From Micropruina sp. (GTDB taxonomy: Bacteria > Actinomycetota > Actinomycetes > Propionibacteriales > Propionibacteriaceae): DNA of 64,000 bases. The position numbers and the translations under genes are program-made. The notes beneath the pieces were generated by a model. The model was not told the origin of the DNA. It saw only the letters and a program-made list of their open reading frames with translations, and made no database searches. Position 1 is the first letter of the stretch. Each line of letters begins with the position of its first letter. Where the stretch lies: NCBI GenBank assembly GCA_016711105.1, contig JADJTO010000002.1, positions 248,001 through 312,000 on the forward strand. Direction: 5' to 3'. Shown piece by piece: positions 50,827 to 60,548 of this stretch.

Positions 50827-51100
50827 CGTTGACGCCGAGTCGGCGAGCGGAGCGCTCTTTCTGCCGCATCGCTCGCTGACGACGCAGTCGCTTGACCAAG
50901 AGCGGGTCGTGGATCAGCGCCTGTGGGCTGTCGATCAGCTGGTTGAGGAGCTGGTAGTAGCGCGGAGCCGAAAGGTCGAAGCGCTCCCGGATCTCGGTCT
51001 CCTTGGTGCCTGGCAGCGACCACCACAGCTTTTCGAAGTCGAGGATCGCGGCGTCGCGCTCGCTCAACGGCGAGGCGGGCAAGCTGGCGGCGTTCGACAT
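50816..51100 (-). CDS. DUF3263 family protein
   Basis: 94 aa. LSERDAAILDFEKLWWSLPG, SAPRYYQLLNQLIDSPQAL and the basic RLRRQRAMRQKERSARR are exact marks of the actinobacterial DUF3263 family, helical proteins that look like small DNA-binding regulators (similar to a sigma-factor-like HTH). Start MSNAASLP at 51100; upstream codons are not conserved. Function not known. Confidence 0.88.
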   Translation of the reverse strand: MSNAASLPASPLSERDAAILDFEKLWWSLPGTKETEIRERFDLSAPRYYQLLNQLIDSPQALIHDPLLVKRLRRQRAMRQKERSARRLGVNVTV

Positions 51101-51182
51101 GGCCCCATCGTAGAGCCAAATCACAAGCGTGTCATTCAATCGCCCGCTCCCCCGCCGACGGTTCCGGTACCCTTGGAAGTCG

Positions 51183-51206
51183 CCCAGTCGGAGTCCTTCG
51201 ACTGGG
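51183..51206 (+). promoter_or_regulatory. hairpin in the manA upstream region
   Basis: CCCAGTCG (51183-51190) and CGACTGGG (51199-51206), loop GAGTCCTT, 23 bases before the manA start. TACCCT at 51168-51173 is a possible -10 box, which would put this palindrome at the start of the messenger. It may be an operator or a leader hairpin. Confidence 0.4.
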
Positions 51207-51229
51207 TCGTCTCAGGTAAGGAAAGGTCG

Positions 51230-52429
51230 ATGCAGCGACTGCACGGCACCCTCCAGCGTTATACGTGGGGAACCGTCGATGCCATTCCAGCGATCCTCGG
51301 CCGTGAGCCCGACGGCACCCCCGTCGCGGAGTACTGGCTCGGAGCCCACGAATCGTCACCGTCGATCCTTCCGGGGATCCACAACCTTCCACTCTCAGAG
51401 CATGTGGCCCAACGCCACGAGATTTTGGGGCAGAAGCCGCTGGCCGCGTTCGGCGCTCAGCTTCCCTTCCTGATGAAGATCCTGTCGGCGAACCAGCCGC
51501 TGTCGATCCAGGCGCATCCCTCGCGGGAGCAGGCTCAGGAAGGATGGGCCAGGGAGAACCGGGAGAACGTCCCGTTGCACTCCCCCGAGCGCACCTACCG
51601 CGATGCCTGGCCGAAACCGGAAATCATGATCGCTGTGGAGGAGTTCCATACCCTTGCCGGTTTCCGCGACCCGATCGAAACCGCTGAGATCTTCCGAGGG
51701 CTCGGCGTCGCTGACTCCCTCGGGTCAGTGATCGGCCCGCTGACCGAACGCAAGGGGCCGGCCGCGCTGGCCGAGGTCTTCCTCGACGTCCTCAGCCTCG
51801 ACGGCGATCGACGGTTGCTGGTGAACGAGGTCGCGGTCGCCGCCCTGCAGCATCGCGATGACGACGGACCGGTCGGGGAGGCAGCTCGGACGGTTTTGGA
51901 GCTGGACGAGCATTTCCCCTCCGACCCCGGCATCCTGGCCGCCCTGCTGATGAACCGGTTGGTGTTGCGCCCGGGCGAGGCGTTGTTCGTCCCAGCCGGT
52001 GAGATGCACGCGCACCTGCGCGGGACCGGGATCGAGGTGATGGCCAACTCCGACAACGTGATTCGGGGCGGGCTCACCTCCAAGCACATCGACGTCGAAG
52101 AGCTGATTCGGGTGGTGCACTTCGTCCCGACCGTGCCCGAGGTGATCACCCCTCGGCGAACCCGTCCGGGAGTGTTGAAGTACCTGACCCCTTGCAGCGA
52201 GTTCGAGGTCTGGCGACTCGACCTGTCCAGCCAGCCCGAGCCGATCCGGATTCCGGGTCGGGGCTCAGCCCGCATCCTGCTCAACATCGAGGGCACGGCG
52301 ACGATCAGCCACGTCGGTGAAACCCTGGCTTTGAACAAGGGCGAGGCCGCGTTCATCTCCGCCGAAGATCAGGACTTGCAGATCACCGGCCACGGGGATG
52401 TCTATGGAGTCTCCTCGGGGATCCGCTAG
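51230..52429 (+). CDS. manA: mannose-6-phosphate isomerase, class I
   Basis: 399-aa zinc enzyme converting fructose-6-phosphate and mannose-6-phosphate, feeding GDP-mannose and surface glycan synthesis. Zinc ligands are visible: Q and H in SIQAHPS, E in WPKPEIMIAV, H in GEMHAHL. QRYTWGT near the start and EVMANSDNVIRGGLTSKH are family marks. GGAAAGG is 4 bases before ATG 51230; the longer frame upstream is antisense to DUF3263. Confidence 0.92.
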   Translation: MQRLHGTLQRYTWGTVDAIPAILGREPDGTPVAEYWLGAHESSPSILPGIHNLPLSEHVAQRHEILGQKPLAAFGAQLPFLMKILSANQPLSIQAHPSREQAQEGWARENRENVPLHSPERTYRDAWPKPEIMIAVEEFHTLAGFRDPIETAEIFRGLGVADSLGSVIGPLTERKGPAALAEVFLDVLSLDGDRRLLVNEVAVAALQHRDDDGPVGEAARTVLELDEHFPSDPGILAALLMNRLVLRPGEALFVPAGEMHAHLRGTGIEVMANSDNVIRGGLTSKHIDVEELIRVVHFVPTVPEVITPRRTRPGVLKYLTPCSEFEVWRLDLSSQPEPIRIPGRGSARILLNIEGTATISHVGETLALNKGEAAFISAEDQDLQITGHGDVYGVSSGIR

Positions 52430-52432
52430 CCG

Positions 52433-52921
52433 ATGCCGAACGAGTCGGCCCCGCGCGTCCTGCTCATCGACGGGGGGTCGGGTTCGGGCAAGACCTCCTT
52501 GGCCCACACCTTGGCGGCCCACTGGCCCGGGGGGGTCCACGTGGTCTCACTCGACGACTGCTACCCAGGTTGGGGTGGCCTGGCCGCGGCCTCGGCGATG
52601 GTCCCTCGCATGCTGCACCCGAGCGAACCCGGGTATCTGCGCTGGGACTGGGAGTTGAACTCCCCCGGGCCTTGGGTGGCGCTGCCCGCTGGCAAATCGC
52701 TGATCATCGAGGGGTGCGGAACGCTCACCCCCACTAATCGAGCCTTGGCCAGCTACGCCCTGTGGTGTGAGTTGGACGAGACGGAGCGTCGCCGTCGGGC
52801 GATCGAGCGGGACGGCGCGACGCTCGCCGAGCACTGGGACGAGTGGGCCGCCCAGGAGGCGGAACACTGGCGTCGGCACCGGCCTTGGGAGTTGGCCGAC
52901 GTGGTTCTGCGACGGCCCTGA
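52433..52921 (+). CDS. P-loop kinase, uridine kinase-like
   Basis: 162 aa with Walker A GGSGSGKTSLA (residues 14-24), LDDCYPGW like the DDFY motif of uridine kinases, LIIEGCGTL and a basic lid RRRRAIERDG. It probably phosphorylates a nucleoside or other small molecule. It starts three bases after the manA stop, so it is in the same operon. Exact substrate not predictable. Confidence 0.82.
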   Translation: MPNESAPRVLLIDGGSGSGKTSLAHTLAAHWPGGVHVVSLDDCYPGWGGLAAASAMVPRMLHPSEPGYLRWDWELNSPGPWVALPAGKSLIIEGCGTLTPTNRALASYALWCELDETERRRRAIERDGATLAEHWDEWAAQEAEHWRRHRPWELADVVLRRP

Positions 52922-52985
52922 TCGCCCGCCGATTTCCCGGGGCCGCGAGGAGTTGGGCACAATGGGTCCGGCCCCAACGGGCCAA

Positions 52986-53058
52986 GCCTCCGTAGCTCAG
53001 TTGGTAGAGCTCCCGCCTTGTAAGCGGACGGTCGCGGGTTCGATTCCTGTCGGAGGCT
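52986..53058 (+). tRNA. tRNA-Thr (anticodon TGT)
   Basis: Acceptor GCCTCCG with CGGAGGC, D-arm GCTC/GAGC, anticodon loop CTTGTAA with TGT, T-loop TTCGATT, discriminator T at 53058. The last base is also part of the dedA stop codon on the other strand. The first anticodon-stem pair is a C-A mismatch; the rest is regular. Confidence 0.95.
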
Positions 53059-53768
53059 CAGCCGCGGCGTTGCTTCCACCACGCGCCGGCGATCACCCCG
53101 ACGAGGATCGCGATCGACAGGTACCACAGCCATTGGCCGTACTGCTCAATCAACCTCACCGCCGGCTCGCCGATCCGATACCCCAGGTACACGTAGGCCG
53201 AGGTGGTCACCAGCGAGGACAGGAAGCCAACCGTGAGGAACTTCCGTAGCGTCGTCCCAGCCGCACCGAGGGCGGCGTAGATCACGCCGGCCGGCAGCGG
53301 GATCGGCAGGAAGGTGACGAAGATGGCCAGCGACTCATACCGATGTGCAAAGTTGATCGCTCGCTCGTTTCGTCGGCGGGCCCGCTCCGACTTGCCCGAC
53401 CAGACGTCGATCAGGCCATGCCCCCAGAGCTTGCCGGCCCACCAGTAGATCCAGTCGAACTTGATCGCCCCGAGGCTGCCCAGGAAGAGCACCAGCGGCC
53501 ACCACTGGTCTCCGGTCGCGGCGAGAGCGCCCGACATCACCAACCCCGTCCGGTAACCGAGGCTCCCCAGGACGAAGGGCGAGAGGGTCAGCATCACCGG
53601 ACGCAGTGGCAGCATCACCAGCGAATAGACGCTGATCGCCCCGATCCAACTCAGGCAGGCGATGTCGGAGCGGGTCGGTTTGTGGCGCCACGGCATGCCG
53701 GGCTCTTCCCACCACTCACGCTCGGGCTCGCTGGGCTGGGCGTCCTCGGCCACCGGCTCGGTCGTCAC
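53058..53768 (-). CDS. DedA family membrane protein
   Basis: 236-aa integral protein of the DedA/SNARE-associated family, proposed to flip undecaprenyl phosphate or other lipids. Marks: ATGDQWWPLVLFLGSLGAIKFDW and the F-x-P-x-P re-entrant region FLPIPLPAGVIYAALGAAG. GTG 53768 is preferred, 6 bases after TACTCT on the minus strand (leaderless). Its stop TGA (53060-53058) overlaps the 3' end of tRNA-Thr. Confidence 0.82.
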   Translation of the reverse strand: MTTEPVAEDAQPSEPEREWWEEPGMPWRHKPTRSDIACLSWIGAISVYSLVMLPLRPVMLTLSPFVLGSLGYRTGLVMSGALAATGDQWWPLVLFLGSLGAIKFDWIYWWAGKLWGHGLIDVWSGKSERARRRNERAINFAHRYESLAIFVTFLPIPLPAGVIYAALGAAGTTLRKFLTVGFLSSLVTTSAYVYLGYRIGEPAVRLIEQYGQWLWYLSIAILVGVIAGAWWKQRRG

Positions 53769-53935
53769 CCGACGAGAGTACCCGTCCGTTCCTGAGGCAC
53801 AGGCGTGCCAGGTCGCGGACACGGGGTTTCCGCCGAGCGGCTGCGCGTGCGAAGATGCGAACACCGCAGTCCTGCGGTGAATCTTCCACTAAGGATCGTC
53901 GGGCACGTACCTGCCCGTGGAAAGGAATGTCTGGC

Positions 53936-55030
<1,095 letters not shown>

Positions 55031-55052
55031 TCGCCGACGCGACACTGTCGGA

Positions 55053-55084
55053 GGGTCCCGGGGAAACCCGGGGCCCTTCGTCGT
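55053..55084 (+). terminator. terminator after the MsmK-like gene
   Basis: GGG-T-CCCGGG (55053-55062) with CCCGGG-G-CCC (55067-55076), loop GAAA, followed by TTCGTCGTTT. Confidence 0.85.
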
Positions 55085-55160
55085 TTCCCCGCACTGATCG
55101 TTGTGCGCGAAATCCCTACTCGTACTGCGTTCGCCCGCCACCTGCTGCAAGAATGGCGAC

Positions 55161-56558
55161 GTGCCACGCTTCCTCTCCGCCAGGCCGGACTCCCGGCTGA
55201 TCCCGCTGCCGTGGCAGATCCCCCTCGAGGATTGGCCCACCGAACATCTGGTCGCCCTCCCCCGCGGAATCTCGCGGCACGTGGTGCGCTTCATCAAGGT
55301 GGGCAACAGCGTTTACGCCGCCAAGGAAGTGATCGAGACCTCCGCGGTGCATGAATACCGGATGCTGCAAGAACTCACCCGGATGGACACCCCTTCGGTG
55401 GAGCCTCTAGCCGTGATCACCAAGCGGATCGGACTTGATGGCGAGCCGCTCGACCCCGTCCTGGTCACCCGACATCTGGAGTTCTCCCTTCCCTATCGCG
55501 CGCTGTTCTCCAAGGGGGTCCGCGCCGAGACGGTGAGCCGGCTGCTGGACGCCATGGTCGTGTTGCTGGCCCGGCTGCACTTGATCGGGTTCCTGTGGCT
55601 GGACGTTTCGCTGTCGAACATCCTCTTCCGCCGCGATGCCGGTGAGTTCGCCGCGTACCTGGTGGACGCCGAGACCGCCGAGATGCACGAGACGCTCACG
55701 GCCGGCCAACGCGAGCACGACCTGACCATCGCCACCACGAATCTGTACGGGGAGTTCTGTGACCTGGAGGCCGGCCGGCTGCTGGACGAGTCGCTCGACC
55801 CGCTGACCCTGGTCGAGTCGATCCTTTCCCGCTATCGCGACCTGTGGAACGAGCTGACGGCCGCCGAGGAGTTCTCGGGGGCCGAGTTGCATCGGATCGA
55901 GAACCGGGTGCGCCGCCTCAATGCGTTGGGCTTTGATGTCGCCGAACTCGACATCACCACCGCCGCGGACGGCTCCACGGTGCGCATCCAGCCCAAGGTG
56001 GTCGACGCTGGGCATCACACCCGGCGGCTGCTTCGCCTGACCGGCCTGGACGTGGAAGAGAATCAGGCGCGCCGCCTGCTCAACGACCTGGACACCTACC
56101 GCTTCCACACCGGCCAACAAGACCTGGATGAGCCGCTGGTCGCCCACCAATGGCTGACCCGCTGCTTCGAGGCCGTGGTGACCGCTGTTCCCGCCGATCT
56201 GCGCGGTAAGCGCGAACCGGCTCAGTTGTTTCACGAAGTGCTCGACTACCGCTGGTACCAGTCCCAGCGCGAAAACCGCGAAGTGCCGCTGGTCGAGGCC
56301 ACCTGGGGTTACATCAATGACGTGCTGCGGACCCTGCCGGACGAGGTGATCACCGACACGATCAAGCCCGGTGATGACGACCAGCGCCGGCTGGCGAACC
56401 CCTACGACCCGTCCCAGGGCTTCTTGGACGACGACGAGGAAGCGCCGTTCGACCCGTGGGAGGACGTGCCCTCCGACGAGGAGGAAGAAGAGTCGCTGCC
56501 GGCCTCGGGATACCTGGACATGCGCGCCCTCCGCGGACGCGCCGCCGGCACGCCCTGA
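55161..56558 (+). CDS. DUF4032 domain protein, kinase-like fold
   Basis: 465-aa cytosolic protein of the actinobacterial DUF4032 family (LPS-kinase/Rio-like N-terminal half). FIKVGNSVYAAKEVIE carries a Lys like the ATP-binding Lys of kinases; LIGFLWLDVSLSNILFR and YLVDAETAE parallel the catalytic HxDxxxxN and DxE loops. The C-terminus ends in an acidic tract (DEEEEES). GTG 55161 is the start; a longer frame is open but unsupported. Function unknown. Confidence 0.82.
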   Translation: MPRFLSARPDSRLIPLPWQIPLEDWPTEHLVALPRGISRHVVRFIKVGNSVYAAKEVIETSAVHEYRMLQELTRMDTPSVEPLAVITKRIGLDGEPLDPVLVTRHLEFSLPYRALFSKGVRAETVSRLLDAMVVLLARLHLIGFLWLDVSLSNILFRRDAGEFAAYLVDAETAEMHETLTAGQREHDLTIATTNLYGEFCDLEAGRLLDESLDPLTLVESILSRYRDLWNELTAAEEFSGAELHRIENRVRRLNALGFDVAELDITTAADGSTVRIQPKVVDAGHHTRRLLRLTGLDVEENQARRLLNDLDTYRFHTGQQDLDEPLVAHQWLTRCFEAVVTAVPADLRGKREPAQLFHEVLDYRWYQSQRENREVPLVEATWGYINDVLRTLPDEVITDTIKPGDDDQRRLANPYDPSQGFLDDDEEAPFDPWEDVPSDEEEEESLPASGYLDMRALRGRAAGTP

Positions 56559-56622
56559 GCGCTGGCACCTCTGGGGAAGCGCTTGTGCCTTAGTCGTGGC
56601 TTCACCTCGATAGACTCACGCG

Positions 56623-58035
56623 GTGAGCTTCCACCTCTACGACAGTGCTACCCGAGCCGTCACCGAACTGAAACCGCTGGTTTCCGGTGAGGTCTCGATC
56701 TATCACTGCGGGTTGACGGTGCAGGCGGCCCCGCATCTGGGCCACATCCGCAAAGAGGTCGTCTTCGACGTGCTGCGGCGCTGGCTCACCTTCTCGGGCT
56801 ACCAGGTCAGCGTGGTGGCCAACGTCACCGACATCGACGACAAGATCCTGGCCAAGTCCGCCGAAGCCGGTGTGCCCTGGTACGCCCACGCCTACCGTTT
56901 TGAGCGGGAACTGCACGACGCCTACGCCGCGCTGGGCTGCATTCCGCCCACCTATGAGCCTCGAGCCACCGGCCACATCCCGGAGATGCTGGAGCTGATC
57001 GGCACCCTGATCGAGCGCGGCCACGCCTATGTAGCCACGGACGGCTCGGGCGACGTCTACTTCGAGGTCACCTCCTGGCCGGAGTACGGGCGGCTGTCGG
57101 GGCAACGGGTGGACGAGATGGAAGCGGCCACTGACGCCGATCCCCGCGGCAAGCGCGATCCGCGCGACTTCGCCTTGTGGAAGGGACACAAGGTCGGCGA
57201 ACCCGAGACCGCCGCTTGGCCATCGCCGTGGGGTCGGGGCCGCCCGGGTTGGCACTTGGAGTGCTCGGCGATGGCCGGCAAGTACCTCGGGGACGCGTTC
57301 GACATTCACGGCGGTGGCCTGGATCTCCGTTTCCCGCACCACGAGAACGAACTCGCCCAGTCGAACGCGGCCGGGCGCCCGTTCGCGCGGTACTGGATGC
57401 ACAACGCTCTGGTCACCACGGCCGGGGAGAAGATGAGCAAGTCGATGGGCAACAGCGCCTTGGTCAGCGAGGTGACCAAACGCTTCCCCGCCCGCGCCGT
57501 CCGGCTGTACCTGGTGGCCCCGCACTACCGCTCGACGGTCGAGTTCTCCGACAGTTCGCTCACCGAAGCCACGGCCCAACTGGCTCGCCTGGACTCGTTC
57601 CTGGATCGGGCGCGGCCCGTCGTCCCGGTTGAGGTCGGTGTCGCCGCACCGCCGGCCGCCTTCGCCGCCGCGATGGACGACGACCTGGGCACCCCGGCCG
57701 CCATGGCCGTCCTGTTCGGCGTCGTCCGGGACGGAAATGTGGCCTTGGAGAAGGGTGACCTGGCCGCCGCGGGTGATGCCTACCGGGCGGCCAAGGCCAT
57801 GCTCGGGGTACTAGGGCTCGATCCGGACGATCCGACCTGGGCGGGGGCAGCGTCGGCCGACCATCAGTTGCGCCCCGTGGTCGACGGCCTGGTGTCCGCG
57901 CTGCTCAGCCAGCGGCAGGGGGCACGGGCCCGCAAGGACTTCGCTGCCGCCGACGCGATCCGCGATCAGTTGAAAGAACTCGGCCTCAAGGTCGAAGACA
58001 CGCCATCCGGCGCACGCTGGAGTCTGGAGAAGTAG
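56623..58035 (+). CDS. cysS: cysteinyl-tRNA synthetase
   Basis: 470 aa. Class I motifs HLGHIR (HIGH-type) and KMSKSMGN, zinc ligands in YHCG, HLECSAM and the HH of FPHHENE, and the anticodon domain at the end. GTG 56623 starts the protein (SFHLYDSATR). Full length and all catalytic parts rule out the related mycothiol ligase MshC, which is shorter. It is followed directly by rlmB. Confidence 0.95.
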   Translation: MSFHLYDSATRAVTELKPLVSGEVSIYHCGLTVQAAPHLGHIRKEVVFDVLRRWLTFSGYQVSVVANVTDIDDKILAKSAEAGVPWYAHAYRFERELHDAYAALGCIPPTYEPRATGHIPEMLELIGTLIERGHAYVATDGSGDVYFEVTSWPEYGRLSGQRVDEMEAATDADPRGKRDPRDFALWKGHKVGEPETAAWPSPWGRGRPGWHLECSAMAGKYLGDAFDIHGGGLDLRFPHHENELAQSNAAGRPFARYWMHNALVTTAGEKMSKSMGNSALVSEVTKRFPARAVRLYLVAPHYRSTVEFSDSSLTEATAQLARLDSFLDRARPVVPVEVGVAAPPAAFAAAMDDDLGTPAAMAVLFGVVRDGNVALEKGDLAAAGDAYRAAKAMLGVLGLDPDDPTWAGAASADHQLRPVVDGLVSALLSQRQGARARKDFAAADAIRDQLKELGLKVEDTPSGARWSLEK

Positions 58036-59019
58036 ATGCCCGGAAATTCATCACGCAAAGGTGCCGTCCGCAAGCACGGCAAGGGCACCGGCAACGCCGG
58101 AAACACGGCCGGGTCGGGTGGTCGAGTCCGCCGCGGGCTGGAGGGCAAGGGCCCCACTCCCAAGGCCGAGGATCGCCCCTACCACAAGTCCTACCGCAAA
58201 CGGGGCCCGGAAGATCCGGCTCGCACCCCACCACACCGCCAGGGTCCGCGCCGCGAGTTCACCACTCGGGCGCCGAAATCGTCCGATGACTGGGTGATCG
58301 GCCGCAACCCGGTCCTGGAAGCGCTTCAGGCCGGACTGCCGGTGAAGCGTGCTTACGTGGCCGAGGGTGTGGAACGCGACGACCGGCTGCGCGACATTCT
58401 GAAGTTCGCGGCAGACAATCAGATTCCGCTGATGCAAGCGACCCGCAATGAGCTGGACAAGTTGACCGGTGGCGCGGTGCATCAGGGCGTCGCCCTGCTG
58501 CTGCCCCCGTTTGAGTACCTGCACCCCGACGACGTGCTCGGCGAAGCGCTGCATGCTGAGGGTCCGGCCCTGGTGGTGGCGCTGGATTCGATCACCGACC
58601 CGCGGAACCTCGGGGCGATCGTCCGGTCGGCGGCGGCCTTCGGCGCGCACGGCGTGATCATCCCCGAGCGACGCTCGGCACACATGACTGCGGCCGCCTG
58701 GAAGACGTCAGCCGGCGCGGCGGCCCGAGTGCCGGTCGCACTGGCGACGAACCTGAACCGGACGCTGAAGAGCTTCGCCGACGCCGGTTTCGTCGTCGTC
58801 GGCCTGGCCGGCGAGGGCGACACCGACATCGGTGCGGTTCCGGGCGTTGATGGTCCGGTGGTGCTCGTGATCGGCTCCGAAGGCGACGGTCTCTCCCGGT
58901 TGGTCCGGCAGAACTGTGACGTGCTGGCCTCGATCCCGATCGGTTCCAAGGTCGAGTCGCTGAACGCCTCCGTGGCGGCGTCTATTGCCCTGTACGAGAT
59001 CAGCCGCTGCCGCGGCTGA
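58036..59019 (+). CDS. rlmB: 23S rRNA (guanosine-2'-O-)-methyltransferase
   Basis: 327-aa SPOUT enzyme of the TrmH/RlmB type, methylating G2251 of 23S rRNA. Motif 1 SITDPRNLGAIVRSAAAFG, motif 2 VIGSEGDGLSRL, motif 3 PIGSKVESLNASVAASIALY are intact; a basic disordered N-terminus of about 85 residues precedes. ATG 58036 follows the cysS stop with no gap, with GGAG inside the cysS end, an order common in actinobacteria. Confidence 0.94.
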   Translation: MPGNSSRKGAVRKHGKGTGNAGNTAGSGGRVRRGLEGKGPTPKAEDRPYHKSYRKRGPEDPARTPPHRQGPRREFTTRAPKSSDDWVIGRNPVLEALQAGLPVKRAYVAEGVERDDRLRDILKFAADNQIPLMQATRNELDKLTGGAVHQGVALLLPPFEYLHPDDVLGEALHAEGPALVVALDSITDPRNLGAIVRSAAAFGAHGVIIPERRSAHMTAAAWKTSAGAAARVPVALATNLNRTLKSFADAGFVVVGLAGEGDTDIGAVPGVDGPVVLVIGSEGDGLSRLVRQNCDVLASIPIGSKVESLNASVAASIALYEISRCRG

Positions 59020-59035
59020 CCTCATCGGGAGCGGG

Positions 59036-60238
59036 TTAGCCGCAGACCGCCGTGAACGGCCCGTGCCAGAGCAGCGGCTGCGGGGCGCCGACGCACAGCA
59101 CGCTGGTCACGTTGACCGGCGCACCGGCGGCTTGTTGCGGGGCGTAGCCGTAAACCCGGGACTCGGCGCCGAGCAGCCCCTCCCAGAATCCGGGGGGTGC
59201 GGCCTGGGCGAAGCGGGCCTGGTTCGGGTCGATGCCCATCACCGTCGCCATGTCCCGGAAGGCCTCGTCGTAGCCGAGTTGTTCGTCGATCAGACCCTTG
59301 GCCTTGGCGGTTTGTCCGTCATAGATGTAGGCACCCAGGTCTGACTTGATCGCCTCAGCCGAGATTTTGCGGTTCTGGGCCACCCAGTTGACGAAGCTGT
59401 TGTATTCGATCTCCAGGCCGGTCATCAGCTTCTGCCGCTCCTTGGCCGTCATCGCCCGGAAGGGATTGCCGAAGTCCTTGCCTTCGCCCTGGGAGAGATA
59501 CTCCTGGGTAATACCCCCGGTCGTTTCCACCCCCGGGGTGAGGATGGTGCCGCTGATCGCGGTGACGTCCTTGTAGCGCTCGAAGGGCCCGAAGATCACG
59601 CCGATGCTGCCAATCAGGGAGCCGTGGTCGGCGATGATCTTGTCGACCCCGGCCATGGCGTACATGCCGCCGGAGAATGACATGCCACGAACGAAGGCCA
59701 CCACCTTCTTGCCCGTTCGGGTCTGGTAACGCTCAACCGCGTCCGCAATCGCCCGGGAGCCGTTGATCGTGCCCCCCGGGGTGTTGATCAACAGAGCAAC
59801 GCCGGCAGCATCACTGGCCGTGTGCGCTTCGGGCGTCTTGGCGATCTCGTAACCGTACGTGGCGCGACCCAGGGACAGTCCGTCGCTGCCGTCAGCCATG
59901 ATCGGCCCGCTGATCGGGATGGCTCGCACGGTGTTGGCGGTACTTGCGGCGTCCTTGCCCCAGATGGTCTCCAGGGACCCGGCGGCCGTGATCGGCTGCG
60001 CCAGCGCTGCGGACATCCCGGCAGCGATCAGCGCGGTGAGCACCGTGCCGATCAGCCCGAGGACGAGCAGCATGCCGCCTGCCCCCAGCCCGACTCCGGC
60101 CCCCAAGCCCAGCCCGCGCTTGAACGGCCCCGGTGGTGCGGGAGGGGCGAGGTACTGCATCGGGGGTTGCGGGGGTCGCACCGGCGAGGGCTGGATGGGT
60201 GCCTCGGGGGTGAGGGTGGGATCAGTGGGGTTGGTCAT
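59036..60238 (-). CDS. sppA: signal peptide peptidase SppA-type serine protease (S49)
   Basis: 400-aa membrane protease: Pro-rich cytosolic N-terminus, one helix (GMLLVLGLIGTVLTALIAAG), then S49 domain with VALLINTPGGTINGSRAIAD, catalytic Ser in GMSFSGGMYAMAGVDKI and IGSIGVIFGPF; Lys in GKDFGNP may be the partner. It digests leftover signal peptides in the membrane. GGAG at good spacing before ATG 60238. Confidence 0.88.
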   Translation of the reverse strand: MTNPTDPTLTPEAPIQPSPVRPPQPPMQYLAPPAPPGPFKRGLGLGAGVGLGAGGMLLVLGLIGTVLTALIAAGMSAALAQPITAAGSLETIWGKDAASTANTVRAIPISGPIMADGSDGLSLGRATYGYEIAKTPEAHTASDAAGVALLINTPGGTINGSRAIADAVERYQTRTGKKVVAFVRGMSFSGGMYAMAGVDKIIADHGSLIGSIGVIFGPFERYKDVTAISGTILTPGVETTGGITQEYLSQGEGKDFGNPFRAMTAKERQKLMTGLEIEYNSFVNWVAQNRKISAEAIKSDLGAYIYDGQTAKAKGLIDEQLGYDEAFRDMATVMGIDPNQARFAQAAPPGFWEGLLGAESRVYGYAPQQAAGAPVNVTSVLCVGAPQPLLWHGPFTAVCG

Positions 60239-60330
60239 GCTTACTCCAGGAGGGTCGGGGTATTTCTCTCGACCTTACCCCGGGCCAAGGACACTCCACT
60301 CCGCAAGACAACTCCAGCCGGAGTTGACCC

Positions 60331-60510
60331 ACGAAGCCTCAAACGACCTACACCGGCGTCGCCGAGCACCTCCCTGTGCCCTGGGTTGCCGTGCGCTCCA
60401 GCCTTCGCCAAGTTCTCGACGACACCTCGCTGGGGGATTTGCGGACGGGACGGCTCCCGGCCCACGTGCTCGGGCTCGCCGGCGTCCCGGACGCCTGGTT
60501 GCCTCGGTAG
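60331..60510 (+). other. short coding-like frame before glyA without a start codon
   Basis: Between sppA and glyA (310 bp) a frame reads TKPQTTYTGVAEHLPVPWVA and ends VLGLAGVPDAWLPR at TAG 60510. It looks protein-like (balanced, helical) but has no ATG/GTG at its beginning; internal GTGs at about 60373 and 60385 would give about 42-46 aa. It may be a remnant or the end of a frameshifted gene. The rest of this gap holds only the two start regions. Confidence 0.3.
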
Positions 60511-60548
60511 AGTTAGCCGCGCTGCCCACGTCAATGAAGGAGCCTTTG

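Noticed and set aside
56623..58035. Mycothiol ligase MshC
   Set aside because: Full-length with anticodon-binding domain and followed by rlmB, so cysteinyl-tRNA synthetase.
60241..60330. ZTP or other riboswitch before glyA
   Set aside because: Only a CCGGGC-like string is present; the conserved core and pseudoknot layout of the ZTP motif are not seen, and the distance to glyA is large.
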